64,000 nt of DNA from Caprimulgus europaeus. Lineage: Eukaryota > Chordata > Aves > Caprimulgiformes > Caprimulgidae. Positions within the stretch are counted from its first letter, which is position 1, and every line of letters begins with the position of its first letter. Below, one piece after another: positions 47,641-58,950 of this stretch. Under the pieces are notes generated by a model. That model was not told where the DNA came from. It saw only the letters and a program-made list of their open reading frames with translations, and ran no database searches. A program made the position numbers and the translations under genes. Location: the NCBI GenBank assembly GCA_907165065.1, contig OU015541.1:6262001-6326000 (forward strand), given 5' to 3'.

Positions 47641-47760
47641 CATCAAAAAACAAACAAACAACAAAAAATCAAAACACCTTCCCCCCAAAAAAACCCAACA
47701 GCCAAACCCAGAACAAGGCCCAAAACACACCAACACACCTCTGCCAAAACACCACCATCC
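47641..47760. repeat. A/C-rich low-complexity tract
   Basis: About 120 bases are almost free of G and T on this strand (CAAACAAACAACAAAAAATC, CCCCCCAAAAAAACCC, CAAAACACACCAACACACC). Two long overlapping open frames (151 and 147 codons, plus strand, 47538-48054) exist only because A/C-rich sequence cannot encode stop codons easily. They predict Lys/Pro/Thr/Gln runs and are not genes. Confidence 0.85.
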
Positions 47761-50700
47761 AAGCACAGGAATTTTGCAAAAACGACAGAAGGGGACTCAT
47801 GGGAGCAGGAAGCGGTAAGCGGCTCATCGCATCTGCCAGACCTGTGCTTCGAACCAAGGCCCCAACGGAGCTCCCTACTGAAAGACAGAGCAAGTGGGAT
47901 GCAGAGAGGAGGAATGGTTCATGCCTTACACCATCTACTGTTAGTCAAGCCAAAGCCCCAAACAGGAAACCTTTCACTAAAGAAGTTTTGTAATAACGTG
48001 TGTTTTTCACACGTACGGGGTGAAATTTGTAGGTCACTTCAACAACCATTTTGATTTACTGAAACAAGGCAAAGAAGAAAAAAAGCCCAGTAACGGCAAG
48101 GAAGATGACCACATCCCTTTGGCACACACCTTCTAGTCCAGCTCTGCCCTCTAAAGACATGCACACTCTCCAGTAGTGCTTATTTATATGTCACATTGCA
48201 GTGATGAATGTTACTGTTGCTCTCAAAAACATATGCTCAGAAGTTTATTATGGCACTAAATATGGGCTGGGTAAGAATCTGGATTGTTTAAGTGTCAAAC
48301 AGTGACAACATGTGTACAATACAACACAGACATCAAGGGAGAACCAGCTCAGCTAATATGTGGTATTCATATAAGCCTTTAAGAACAAAGACCACCCATA
48401 AAGCAAAACCAAAGCTGCTACAAGAATAGGTGGTACTGCTTCCGTCATTGCATACTGTGTGTCAGTTGGTTTCCTAATTAGATTTGCAAGCTAATAAAAG
48501 GCATAAAACACAATAAAAGGACAAGATGTTACAACTTTTCTTATGAAATACATTGCTGTAAATTCAGCAGATTTCTGACCATAGTAGGTAGGTACCAAGC
48601 ACACGTTTGTTTTTCTTATGGTTGGGTTTGTCTTTGTGTTTTGCATGGTTTGTACCTTTTTTCATGAAAATGAATGCTTCCTCAACAACAACGGTCCTGA
48701 GCACGACAGTTTTCAAATATCCATTAAACAACAAGCAGCATAAATAACTCTCATACTTCTCAGTGTCTTCCTTCAAAATAATGGTGTTTTGTTCTGTTTC
48801 ATACTGTATTTTGTGAAAACACATGGTAAATTGGCTAGTACAAGACAGAACCGTTAAAAAAAATTCAACCCCAAGGAAAACATCATAAAGTACAACTCCT
48901 TTAACATTTCAGTTACAAGTTAGGCATCTTGAATACAGCAGGACCACATGAGAAGCTATGGAACTCTATTCTTCGGCACTACGGAACTGAAGAGTTCAAC
49001 CAGAACTGGAGCATTGCTGGACAACACTTCAGAAGGATTGAACAGAACATAAGTAAAAACAAAGAGAGGTTAAAAAAAGCTATGACAGGAAGTAAGAATA
49101 GATTGAAGAAGGAAAACAATAGGAAAAAAGAAAAAGATTGATGGGAAATTTAGACTAAAATCTAACACACTTTTCTCATCTGCACATATTGGTGAGTCAT
49201 AAAATAACTTCTTTCCTCGATACACAACTTTCCTTTCTCAGTAACAGGTAACAGAATAAGCAAGGGAAAAATGAGCCTAAAAAAAGAAAACTGCATTACC
49301 ATGCTGACAACTCTTTCTCATATGAATTAACATTTAAACATGGAAAAACTACTGTCCATACTCTGTGGTCTGCAGTGCAAGGGTCTCAGAATATAAGAAC
49401 AATTCTGAGAGGTCCTTAAACTCTCAAACTATGCAGCAGAAGTCCAAAATACGCCATACCTTAATATGCAATCTCCAGTACCAACTGGGAAAAGCTATTC
49501 TAAGAACATGAGTGGTACCACCTACACCACAAATTCAACAACAGTCCCAATCCCTACACACTTACACCAACTACAGGCTTCATGGCAGACAGGACCCTGC
49601 TCATAAGCCAACAGCTGGAACCTCTACTGTGATTATAATTGCAAAGGGTTTCATTGCTGGTACCAATTCATATTCAGATAGTCCCTTTGTCCAACACAGG
49701 CTTACTCCCCAGCCTTTTGGAGCACAGCATAAAGTCTTTTCCCCAGGCTTTCTCAGAGGAGGTGGGTTGACTGAGGTGTGGGTGCTGGAAAGAAAGAAAT
49801 ATTGGCTCAAAGTTAAATAGCTTTTTGTATGCACAACCTGAGGCATAAACAAGTCAGGATTTGCGTACTGGACCTTTGCATATACAATCTGTGTGCTTTG
49901 GAAAATTTGTTCATTAGTCCTTCTATTCCATGGGTGTGAAAACACTGGGTCAGCTTCTTTATGTTTTAAACAGCCTAGAAATGAGTGTGAAATAAGGAAA
50001 TCCACAAACATCTTCCTGCAGTACATGGACTATCTGAACAGGTAGCTCTGGCCTTGACCAAGGAACAGAGAGAGCAAATTATATGGCCTGTATCCTAGAG
50101 AAAAATAGGCTGGATGATCAAAATGTCCCATACAACCTATGGAGATCTGGGGTAGACCCCCCCAACAGGCAATAGCTCATATGTGGCCCAAGCAGGCTTC
50201 AGTGACACCGAGCAAAGATTTAAGCAAAGATCAATAATGGTATAGGGCCAACATGTCATGTGGGTCCTGATGTCCTCTTTACATTTCTGTTCATTTCCAT
50301 TGCCTGGAAAGAGTTCTTCAAAGGGAAGGACCCCAGCTAGCAGGCCTCCTGGAAGAAAAGCATTTTCAGAAGCGACTTAAAAGAAAAGAGGGTGGGGGAA
50401 ATCTGATTTAATAAATGATATATAGGAGCATAATTATATGGTTTTAAACACAGCTCCAGTTCACTTGTCTCAGCAAGAAATGCTGGTGTGTGAGAGAAAT
50501 CATTTATATTGCTTACTACGGTTTTTCAATCTTGGCAAGCACTTTTTCCATTCTAAGATGTGGGAACACCCACATCAGTAATTATATACGTTAGCAAAAA
50601 TACAAGATAACTCGTATTCTGGAGAGGGGGGTTTCCCCCATTTCTCAGTGAACTCTTAGGGGAGAATAGGGGGAGACTTCTGCTCTATGAGCTCCATAAC

Positions 50701-50998
50701 CTTAAAAAATTATTAATGAAAATGTGAGGTTGTCTCTACATACTGAAAAGTAGATCCATTATCCAAAACAGCTATCCTACATTATGCCTCTGTGACAAAA
50801 CTAACAATTCAGTATTTTTCAGCTCTAGGTACTTTATGCAGTGTGAAGAGGATTAATAGTCCACATAGGTTGGTGCAAATTGGCAGAGTTGGTGGTGAGA
50901 TTTTACACATCTGTAAGCACAGGTTAATTGGTAGGGCACTTTCATGTATGCATACCAGTAAAACCCAGTGTTAAAATGCAGAAGCCAGTCTTTCTGAG
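47761..50998. other. Non-coding sequence with unmatched open frames
   Basis: A minus frame of 141 codons (49601-50026) and a plus frame of 102 codons (49512-49820) overlap and have no recognisable domain. A 70-codon plus frame at 48929-49141 ends in a strongly basic Lys/Arg/Asn/Glu stretch produced by A-rich DNA. A 1 kb part (49660-50400) of slightly raised complexity could be a very old repeat, but I see no family signature, terminal repeats or duplication. Confidence 0.4.
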
Positions 50999-51048
50999 CC
51001 TGAACCACTTGCTGAGATCTTCATAGGGGTGGAAGTTTTAGCGGAGAG

Positions 51049-51285
51049 CTAGACGGAGACGGAGCTGCGGGCTCCCACGGGTGCCCATGGGATGAGGCTG
51101 TTCATGTGCTTCAGCCACAACCTGAACCACTTGAGAACTGCACAAGACTCCTGAACCACAGCTTGGCCATCCTCAAAATACATCATTAAGAAATAACCTA
51201 GAAACTCATCCAATTGGAACCAGGTAATGTCCACTGAAAATACCCTGAAAAAGTCCCAGGTTATCCAAACAAAATTTGGCTCCAT
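51049..51285 (-). other. Unexplained open frame of 78 codons
   Basis: The minus-strand frame from an ATG at 51285 to a TAG near 51049 predicts a Trp/Phe/Leu-rich product. It contains the segments WFQLDEFLGYFLMMYFEDGQ and WLKHMNSLIPWAPVGARSSV, which look more protein-like than most frames in this window. I recognise no family. The segment is GC-raised at its 3' end. A 12-base word, CTGAACCACTTG, occurs both inside it (51122-51133) and just beyond it (51000-51011). It could be a decayed exon, a fragment of an unknown repeat, or chance. No splice or polyadenylation context supports a gene. Confidence 0.2.
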
Positions 51286-51566
51286 TAATTCTCTCTTCTA
51301 TTCTCACAGTGGCTAAAGGAGACTTGGAATACACAGGCTTTAGTTTTGCAGGTATGCATGTCTAAGCTACATTGCAGAGAAATCTTATTGCATGTGAGGG
51401 AACTGTCCACTGCTACAAACCTACCTCAGGTTTTAATAGTTGCAGGATAGGCCTGTGGGATAGTTAGGAACTTTCACCTGACCTTATACATGACAGACTG
51501 TATATTTTCTTTCTATGTACAGATTTTTCCCAATATACTTCTAGATAAAAAGATATGACCAATCCT
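51286..51566. other. Non-coding AT-rich sequence
   Basis: Nothing is recognised. Confidence 0.5.
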
Positions 51567-51608
51567 GGGTTTTGTTTTGTTTTTGTTTTTTGTTGGGTTT
51601 TTTTTCCC
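51567..51608. repeat. G/T-rich low-complexity tract
   Basis: TTTTGTTTTGTTTTTGTTTT is followed by TTGTTGGG and T8. It is the complement-strand counterpart of the A/C-rich tracts elsewhere in the window. Confidence 0.9.
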
Positions 51609-52197
51609 TCCTTTTGTGGTTACACAGCTCAAATCTCAATAAAGATTTAATTACATAATGCATTAAATAAGAATTGGGTTAGCTTTCTTTATGGTTTCTT
51701 AAATATTTTTTTTATTAAAGCAGACACAGATCATCCAGAGCAGCAATGATAAATAATGGTCCACAACCAAAATTACAATCTGTCCATCTTTTGTATAGTT
51801 TGGTCTTAAAGAGCCACTAGGTCTGGAGACATCACACTAACTGTGCAATGCAAGAATGGGGAAATCATGTTTTGTGACACTGGATATTCCCAACTTGCTG
51901 CTTACCACTAAGTGTCCAAAGCTATCCTGCATTCTATTTTAAAAGCACATATATTTTTCAGATAGAAATAGTCTTCCTTCTGGGGATTCTTTTATGTCAG
52001 TCTAAGCAGACGTATACTAGGACCCACATTTTGAAATCCCAGCTTCCCAGAGCTCACTTAAAAGCTACAGGAGAGATTCCCATCACCTCCTAGGAGCACT
52101 TGGCTGGATGACAGCTAAAGACAAAGCTGACAGGAAGAGATCCTGTCCAGAGTTACAGGTGAGAAGGATGGCAGGAAAGAAATGGATCTATAGGCCT
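51609..52197. other. Non-coding AT-rich sequence
   Basis: No gene or repeat family is recognised. An AT-rich T run lies at 51706-51713. Confidence 0.5.
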
Positions 52198-52214
52198 AAA
52201 AAAAAAAAAAAAAA
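52198..52214. repeat. Poly-A run of 17
   Basis: Seventeen uninterrupted A follow TAGGCCT. No AATAAA signal or recognisable transcript body lies upstream, so a processed-retrocopy tail is not supported. Confidence 0.95.
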
Positions 52215-52650
52215 TGAAAAATTAGGAACATCCTGAATTTCCATGGGCTTTATACCAAGTTGTAGGCTTTTAAAATGTCCAAAAAAATCAAGCCATGCAA
52301 GTCCTTAATTTTAGTATTCTATGATAAAAAAATACTTTGCATATTTCTTTGATTTAAAAATGTTAATCTCCTCTCTCCCAATCCCTATCATCCATATCCA
52401 TCACTTGTGTAAGGCATCTTGCAAGCTTTAAGTCATTATCTTTAACTGGAACTGAATTATTATGTCAGATGGTTGAGAGCATTGCATGTTTCATAATAAT
52501 TTTGCATTTGTTTAAACAGTATTGGGCACAAACAGCACAGAAAAAAAACAGCTTTCTGGTTTGCATGCCAGCTTTTTTAATATCTTAAATGACACAGCTA
52601 GCTAGATAATTTAAAAATCAGATTATTATAATACAGTATTAAGTAGTTCT
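52215..52650. other. Non-coding AT-rich sequence
   Basis: Nothing is recognised. Confidence 0.5.
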
Positions 52651-52719
52651 TAAAAAAAACCAACAAAACAAACAAAAACAACCCCAAAACAAAAAAAAAA
52701 CCCACCAAACAAAACACAC
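52651..52719. repeat. A/C-rich low-complexity tract
   Basis: The tract contains AAAAAAAACCAACAAAACAA, then ACAAAAACAACCCCAAAAC, A10, and CCCACCAAACAAAACACAC. It has the same style as 47641-47760 and 56781-56904. The 68-codon open minus frame across it predicts Phe/Cys/Trp runs and is an artefact. Confidence 0.9.
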
Positions 52720-53079
52720 TTCCCTCCTTGCTGCCCCCTCAAGAAAACCCAGATGCACACAGAAAAAGCTGTCAAGCTCAGTCTTGTCCAAAGCAGATCT
52801 GCCAATGTTCTGACAACGTTTGCACTTGCTTGTCAAAATGGTCACTTCAGCTGAGCATCATTTACACTTTAGCTTACAAATTAGTTATGTAAATTACCTG
52901 TAAATTTAACATGAAAAAAATCCACCTACCTTTAAGGTTCTACATAAAAACATACAGACTTTCTATATATATTATAAAATGTGGCATCGTAGGATCAACA
53001 TTTCCTGGCTGAAGCAAAATGTTGCAGATGGACTATACAGAGGAGACTGGAGGCTGGAGCATATGGCTCCTGGCCAGTG
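52720..53079. other. Non-coding AT-rich sequence
   Basis: Nothing is recognised. A 71-codon plus frame starting at 52979 runs into the MIR-like repeat that follows and is not a gene. Confidence 0.5.
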
Positions 53080-53180
53080 CACCTGGGCTTCACTCCCTCC
53101 TCTGCCACCAGTCCACTGTTGGAGCTTGAAGAAAGTCACCTCTTTTGTGCCTCACTTTCTTGATTGGCAAAGTGGCCAGG
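53080..53180 (+). repeat. MIR-like ancient SINE fragment
   Basis: CCTGGGCTTCACTCCCTCCT, then CTGCCACCAGTCCACTGTTG, then GAGCTTGAAGAAAGTCACCT and TTTGTGCCTCACTTTCTTGA follow the MIR core wording in order ('gggttcgaatcccagctctgccac', 'gtgtgaccttgggcaagtcact', 'ctgtgcctcagtttcctcatc'). About 100 bp are alignable by eye with moderate substitution. The element is inactive and old. Confidence 0.6.
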
Positions 53181-54175
53181 ACTGGCTGAATTAGTCCTTG
53201 TTTTATCTAGCAAATGTAGAGATTTTCTTCTGTTTGAAAGCCATTTCACAAGCTGTTTTAGCAAATAGTCTGCTCTCTGAAAATGCTTAGAAAGCCATTT
53301 TCAGCAGGAAGTAGAACCTATAGGATTTCTACCAATGGGTCTATTGATCTATGTAGTCCATTTCTGGGAGCAGAGTTGGTTACGTAACGTGCTGCGTGAT
53401 GCTGCTAATGTACTGAGGCTGGATTAATACTCCTGCTGCTTACATGAATGTCTAATTGTTCAGCAGATTTTAAAGATAATTAACCATATTGTTATTAAAA
53501 AAAAGAGTGTTAGGAGAGCTTTGTCATGGATTTCTTTCCTTCATTTATAGAAAGAGTTCAGTTGAATATGTACACAAAGACATGTAGGACCAGTTAAAAC
53601 AGGAAGAGAAGAAAATCTTCGACAGGGAGAGGATCCTGCATCCAGGATTACTCTGAAATTGAGACATGCACCTCGACAGTGAGAGCTTGTGCAGGGGAGT
53701 ATTTTAAAGCTTCCTGAGCATCTCTATATGGAATAAATAAATCTTATTATTAGGGTGTTGCAAGGACACAGATTACTGGAGACAGGCTCTAATCCAATAA
53801 TATCCTAGGTCTTTCAGAAATTAGCACTGAGAAGCACCTCTTAAAATTGGATAGATAATGATATTCTACACTTAGGATGCGAAAGCCCTATTAGTGGCTT
53901 TGTTCTCCTCACTTCTTTCTTTCCTCTCCAACATCTTGGATACCAAGACAAAAATAGCAATGATTGTTCTAACATGTCAAGGAAACACCCTCTTGAACAT
54001 TTATTCTAAATTACTTTAACTTATCCTTTTTATCCTCTGATGATTTTTCTAATCAAAACTTGCTTAACATCTGTTAATAGAAGAGTTTTGACTGTTAATG
54101 AAAATGGTCAGTGGCTGACCCCTTACGAAATGCACGCACAAAGGCTTTGCTGTATTCAGTCATCACTATAACCAG
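53181..54175. other. Non-coding AT-rich sequence
   Basis: Nothing is recognised. An A-rich run lies near 53497-53504. GGCTGGATTAATACTCC near 53420 and GATAATTAACC near 53475 are isolated homeodomain-like words. Confidence 0.48.
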
Positions 54176-54233
54176 GCATAGGGTTATTACCTACCTCACA
54201 GGACATGCTGACAGTCCACTAATTACTAATGGG
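54176..54233 (+). repeat. Possible MIR/L2 tail fragment
   Basis: GGCATAGGGTTATTACCTAC followed by CTCACAGGACATGCTGA resembles the MIR tail wording ('ggggataatagtacctacctcacagggttgttgtga'). It continues with ACTAATTACTAATG where related sauropsid copies have 'cttaattagctaatg'. It lies about 1 kb right of the clearer MIR-like fragment in the same orientation. Confidence 0.35.
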
Positions 54234-54740
54234 GTAGGACATCCCAGAATTAATGTGAATGGGTAATATCCAGAGCATGAATATTGTGCTTCACAGCATC
54301 ACTATCACAATCATCTTTGGAGCCTCAACCTACTCTCTGGTTAATAGTTTCCTAAAGTATCATGACTCTGAAGGGATGGTGAGACACCAGATGCATGAAC
54401 TCGCTTCCTCAGTGAAATGAACACTGCTCCTAGTCAGAGTTGGAAATACTCAAAGGAGCTGCAGCATGAGCTTTTTGTTCCTACAGTGAAGCCTTTGTGA
54501 AATCTTCCTGCAACAATTAAACATGACCCAAATTGAAAGATGCTTTTACAGCAGCAGATACTACTGTTTTTATGACTCTGAATATCAAAACACTCAATCC
54601 ATTTCAACTGCCAATTACATTACATGGCAGAAAAATATTACCAGCTTTTTGATTCTATTAAGGGTTCATTGTATTTCTCAATTTCCACCCAAGAATTACA
54701 AAGAGATAGGCAAAGCTTTATGCATCCTACTTCACAAAAC
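54234..54740. other. Non-coding AT-rich sequence
   Basis: Nothing is recognised. An 85-codon plus frame at 54523-54780 (Tyr/Ser/Ile-rich) has no family resemblance and overlaps the next repeat-like fragment. Confidence 0.48.
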
Positions 54741-54825
54741 ATCATTTATTATTATTCCTAACCCACAAACGAAGACATGAAAGACTGAGGCAATATAGTG
54801 ATTTACCCAAAAATTTTTCAACAGG
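54741..54825 (-). repeat. Possible MIR-like fragment, reverse orientation
   Basis: CATTTATTATTATTCCTAAC, then CGAAGACATGAAAGACTGAG and GCAATATAGTGATTTACCCA parallel the reverse complement of the MIR core ('cccattttacagatgaggaaactgaggcacagagtgacttgccca'). Many substitutions are present, so the call is tentative. Confidence 0.35.
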
Positions 54826-56780
54826 CATCAATAGTTGGACTTAGTAGCTGATCAGCCTATGAAGGACAGGAGAAGGAAAACTAACTTGGGTCATGGTTTG
54901 TGTCTCAGGATCCTGATGTATATACCAAAGTGCACAAAGAAATAAAAAAATCAACTTTCATTTCACATTCCTATATGTTCTATGCCCTAAAAATTCTACC
55001 TATGCATAAATCTACACAGTAAACAGAACAGAAACTTGAGACAAAGAGAATATCCTAGAAACATCTAGCACATTGTCAGCACACAAAACTGTGCTGCTTG
55101 AAGGAAGGCAAAATTCCAGAGGGTCAAATAACTGGTGCATGGGTTGCATCTAGTTTCCTGAGCCACAACTTAATTACATTATAAGAGATCAACGCTTTAC
55201 ATGTGCCAAGTGAATTTAGCCGGATACTGTCCTGTTTTCTAATATGTAGCCCTACAGAAAAAGAAACAAATCCTTGAAGAATTTGCAGAGAACTGGAAAC
55301 AGAGACAGCTCAAGTGATCCACACTTACACTTATTATTAGAACTGAGAGAAAGCTGTAAATAAGTCTGTGAATATTCTGTTTCACTGCATTCAAGCTGCT
55401 TTCCAACCTGATTTTTCAGGTGATTTTCTACGCATCAACCTCTGTGCAAATACCAGAGCAGAAATCTGCATGTCACTTAAGACTCTGGTATGTTGCTTGA
55501 CTGGGACATGGGAAAGGAACAGGTTTTAAGATTGTTTCACTGGGGAGAATTCTGCCTAGAAAGAATGTATTTTATAAGTGTTTTAAAGTGTGAAAAAAGT
55601 TAATTTTAAATACATATACACTTTTAGTATTTGCTCCAACCCTTCCCCCAGCCTATTTTTCCAATCAGGAAGAAGAAGCCCATAATGTGACTTGGATACC
55701 CCTCGCAAAGGGCTTTGATTTTAAATGTTGGAAACCCACAGTGAAGTGCTGGCAGCCGATCTACTGACAAAGAATGAATCAGGAAATCATTTCAAATAAC
55801 GAATACATTGAGAACATCATAATAAAGTCAATTATGATTCATACACAGAAAACAGACACCATTCATTCTCCACCATCCGGTGAATAAATCATTGAGTTCT
55901 TCCTTATCTGAATATGTTTCTCTAACAAAGTTGGATCTTACACTACTTTTCTAATTTAGTGTTTTCTGACAGTAAGGAAGAGGAAGAATACAGACACCAA
56001 AGAGCCAAAAAAAAAAACAACTTTAAAAAACCTCAACTTTGTGAAACCTATGTGAACTGTGCAAAGAGTCAGTCTGCCCGAGGCCCAGATTTAGCGGTGC
56101 CTCTTGGCCATCCTACTGATGGAAATCAATCACACATCCCATAGAACAGCCCAGCAATTTATGTGGGACACCTCTACAACAAATAGAGGAGTCAGACCTT
56201 TGTCAAATACATACTTTCACCTGAGATGAAATTTTGGCCACAGAGAGAGAAGTTGTGCATTTGGCTTCAACAGACCCAGATTCTATTTTGTCTTGTTGGC
56301 AACCAAGGGACAGGAGGTAAAAGCACGTTTTCCCTGTAGGTGCTCCTTTGTGTTCTTCAACCACTTTCATCCACTCCCGTGTGCTTCAAAATCTTTAGCC
56401 AGACACCTAGTTTGCATATGTTTTTGAGATCCTAATTAAACACGTACAAACAAAGAAAAACCTCGAAGCAAAAGAGAAAATGCAAAAGAAATTAAGGAAC
56501 AAGTCTTCAGAAGTCTCAGGTAAGCCAGTCAATTGGGTTTTCCCCACAGATTCCCCTACTGCCTTGACTTCCCCAATGCACACACTCCACTAATTCCAAC
56601 ACTGAATCTATATATTCACAATCAAGTGAGAGAACTTATAGACATTAACCACAAAGCTACATGAGCATAACTGCACACAAGCACACGCTTGTTTTAAAGA
56701 GGGAATCTGATGCACATACAACACATTCTGTTAATCTTCTGGTTGCTTGAATTATTCTGTCCACAACAACGCAGTAATTA
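54826..56780. other. Non-coding AT-rich sequence
   Basis: No gene or repeat family is recognised. A short A10 run interrupts at about 56009-56018. A single 61-codon plus frame spanning it is unremarkable. Confidence 0.5.
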
Positions 56781-56904
56781 CAAAAGAAAAAAAGGCAAAA
56801 AATAAAAACCAACCCAAACACACACACAAACACCAACAAAAAACCACACAGACAGAAAAACACCAAACAAACCAAAACACCACAAAACAAACCAAAAACC
56901 AAAG
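56781..56904. repeat. A/C-rich low-complexity tract
   Basis: About 124 bases are nearly devoid of T, with CAACCCAAACACACACACAA, CACCAACAAAAAACCACAC and ACCAAACAAACCAAAACACC. The 118-codon open minus frame over it (56657-57013) predicts long Phe/Val/Leu/Cys/Gly runs and is a by-product of composition, not a membrane protein. Confidence 0.9.
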
Positions 56905-58779
56905 CTAAGCCCAATATTTGAAGTATTACACCAGTAAAATAAATCTGGAAATTCCATATGATTTGTAGCACAGAGATGTCAGTAAAGGAAAAGAGAAAAG
57001 TCTGGAAAAACAAGATGTTTTCAGTCAGAATTTAAAATCACAGCAGTGAAACTGGAATTTGAGATGATCAGTTCAGGTGTATTCCTTCTCTAGCTCCACA
57101 TTTCAGTGTGATAAATGTGCTTGCTCTAATATCATCTTTCTCTACCAACGAGGATGTCCAGTCAGAAAAGTCTCAAATTGCACCCTCCATATAATAATAC
57201 AACTGAGAAAAATTTTTTAATACTTTGCCACAAAAGCACAATGTTTCCTCAGATTATTCGGGGTTCAAGTAATATCTGACGAGTAATAATGGCTTATCTC
57301 ATTAATTTTGCTCTTGGGAAAACGGCAAGAGGTGATCAACTTCTGCTCCCATTTTATATGTTTGTCTTCTATCAAAGATTTTTTTCTTTCACAATGAAAT
57401 GCAGATAAGAAGTTCACCTCAACAAGATAAAGAGCGAGATGGGTGCAATTAACTCCATGGAGTAATTTGTTTTCTACAAGACCCATGACTTCAATAACAT
57501 AACATCTAAAATGCTTGAGGTATCAAAAAACTGGAAACAAAACCAATAAGAATAAGATGAAATGTCAGCAGATGGATTAACATCATCTAGAATGTGCCAG
57601 ATTCTTAAGGCTATGTTAAGCAACAACTTTTTTCCAAAGTAAATTTCATGATAATTTTAATAACTTTACCGTGGAACTTGATTTTCTACTGATTTTAACA
57701 TTAATTTCCTATTTTCCTGCTGTTCTTCATTACTCCTCCTGAAGGGAAGGGGGCTGTTCCCAAACTGCTGTCAGTTCTCCAGTGTCTCAGCTGGGCTATG
57801 GACTCCTCACCTCAAAGGCTTAGGTGCAAAGTTCTCCCTTGTTACAAATGCCCATAATGTCACATAATCATCATTCCAACATGATGCCCTCTTCATTTAT
57901 TTTTTTTATTTGCACTTTTTTTTTTCCCCAAAAAAAAGTGTGGTTCCCTTCTAGCTGATTTGCTGTGCTTGTCAGCCATCACCTATGTACTAGCTGTCCG
58001 AGGGTCGGAATACAACACACCCCCAGGGGATGACTATATATAAAATATGTGAGACTCAATAGACAGCTGATTTAATATGACCTTATCAGCTTATGGCACA
58101 GTGTCTCCTACCATTTTTCTCTGACAAAATGGACGTGCTTTTGGCAGAAGGCAATAGATACACACCAGATCATATTTAGCTCCATTCCCAGAAATTTAAC
58201 AAGACTGATGCAGCCTTTCCTGTCATTTTTCCTCTTAAAACAGGATTTTCAAGAACATTGAAAAAAATGGCACGTTGCTGCTTAAATGCTTAGCTTTACT
58301 GCCAAGAAAACAAAGGCTCTATGGGCAGTTTGTTTGTTTACTTAAGAACTCTCTCATTTGTTTGGAGGGATTTTATTTTTCAATGGCCCTGAAAAGAGCA
58401 ACATAAGTCAGTAGAAAGAATAGAAATTCCTAGAAATTCCTACGCATGGGAGGACTCGGCCAATTGAACTGATGATAGAAACTGCAGCCATGTGTAGTGT
58501 AAATGCACCAGGGAAACAACTCGAAAAGCTTATTATACAGGGTATCTAGCCAGTAGCCCTCACTTTGCAAAAGCATTCTTTCTAGACACAGCAGCAGATT
58601 AGATACATAACCTGTTACCTTTCATATCTCTGCTTTAGCTCTTGCAAAGCAAAAGGAAGTTGGAAAACGTAACCCTGACACAGCTGTCCTGCCTGTTTCT
58701 GGCACCAGCCCAGTCATCAGTGGACTACAACCCCCTCACCCCCTGGGCTATCACAGTGTCATTTGCAATAAGCACAAAA
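56905..58779. other. Non-coding AT-rich sequence
   Basis: T runs are at 57898-57906 and 57918-57926. A 10-bp perfect tandem (TAGAAATTCC twice, 58421-58440) is present. The stretch 58050-58110, with GCTGATTTAATATGACC and TTATCAGCTTATGG, has mild enhancer-like texture. No gene is recognised. Confidence 0.48.
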
Positions 58780-58950
58780 GAGATTGGTAAGCGAATCTAA
58801 ACGTGTGCCACTGCTCCCTGTGGCCTTCTTCACCACTGTGGTCTGGATTTTCAATTAATGCCTATTAAAACAATCAGCTCCCTTTAGAAACCGCTTTTGA
58901 TTCTGTGTAAGTTTCTTCTAATTAGCACAGAATCACGAAAGTATAACAGC
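58780..58950. promoter_or_regulatory. Enhancer-like block (candidate conserved non-coding element)
   Basis: Even composition with GATTGGTAAGCGAATC, TTTTCAATTAATGCC, TATTAAAACAATCAGC and TTCTAATTAGCACAG. It includes two TAATTA/CAATTAAT homeodomain-type sites and an ACAAT SOX-type word in 170 bases, with no open frame. The assignment is from texture only. Confidence 0.27.

Noticed and set aside
47538-48054. Two overlapping open frames of 151 and 147 codons on the plus strand
   Set aside because: They cover an A/C-rich tract in which stop codons are scarce. The predicted products are Lys/Pro/Thr/Gln runs in two phases at once.
48929-49141. 70-codon frame with a basic Lys/Arg-rich tail
   Set aside because: The tail comes from A-rich DNA and the rest matches no known protein.
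49601-50026. 141-codon minus frame
   Set aside because: No domain or family signature, a competing plus frame overlaps it, and no splice or promoter context is visible.
49660-50400. Possible old long-terminal-repeat fossil
   Set aside because: I saw no terminal repeats, boundary motifs or flanking duplication, only slightly raised complexity.
52198-52214. Poly-A run considered as the tail of a processed retrocopy
   Set aside because: No polyadenylation signal, transcript-like body or target duplication is visible upstream.
56657-57013. 118-codon minus frame resembling a multi-pass membrane protein
   Set aside because: The hydrophobic Phe/Val/Leu/Cys runs are a direct translation of the complement of an A/C-rich low-complexity tract.
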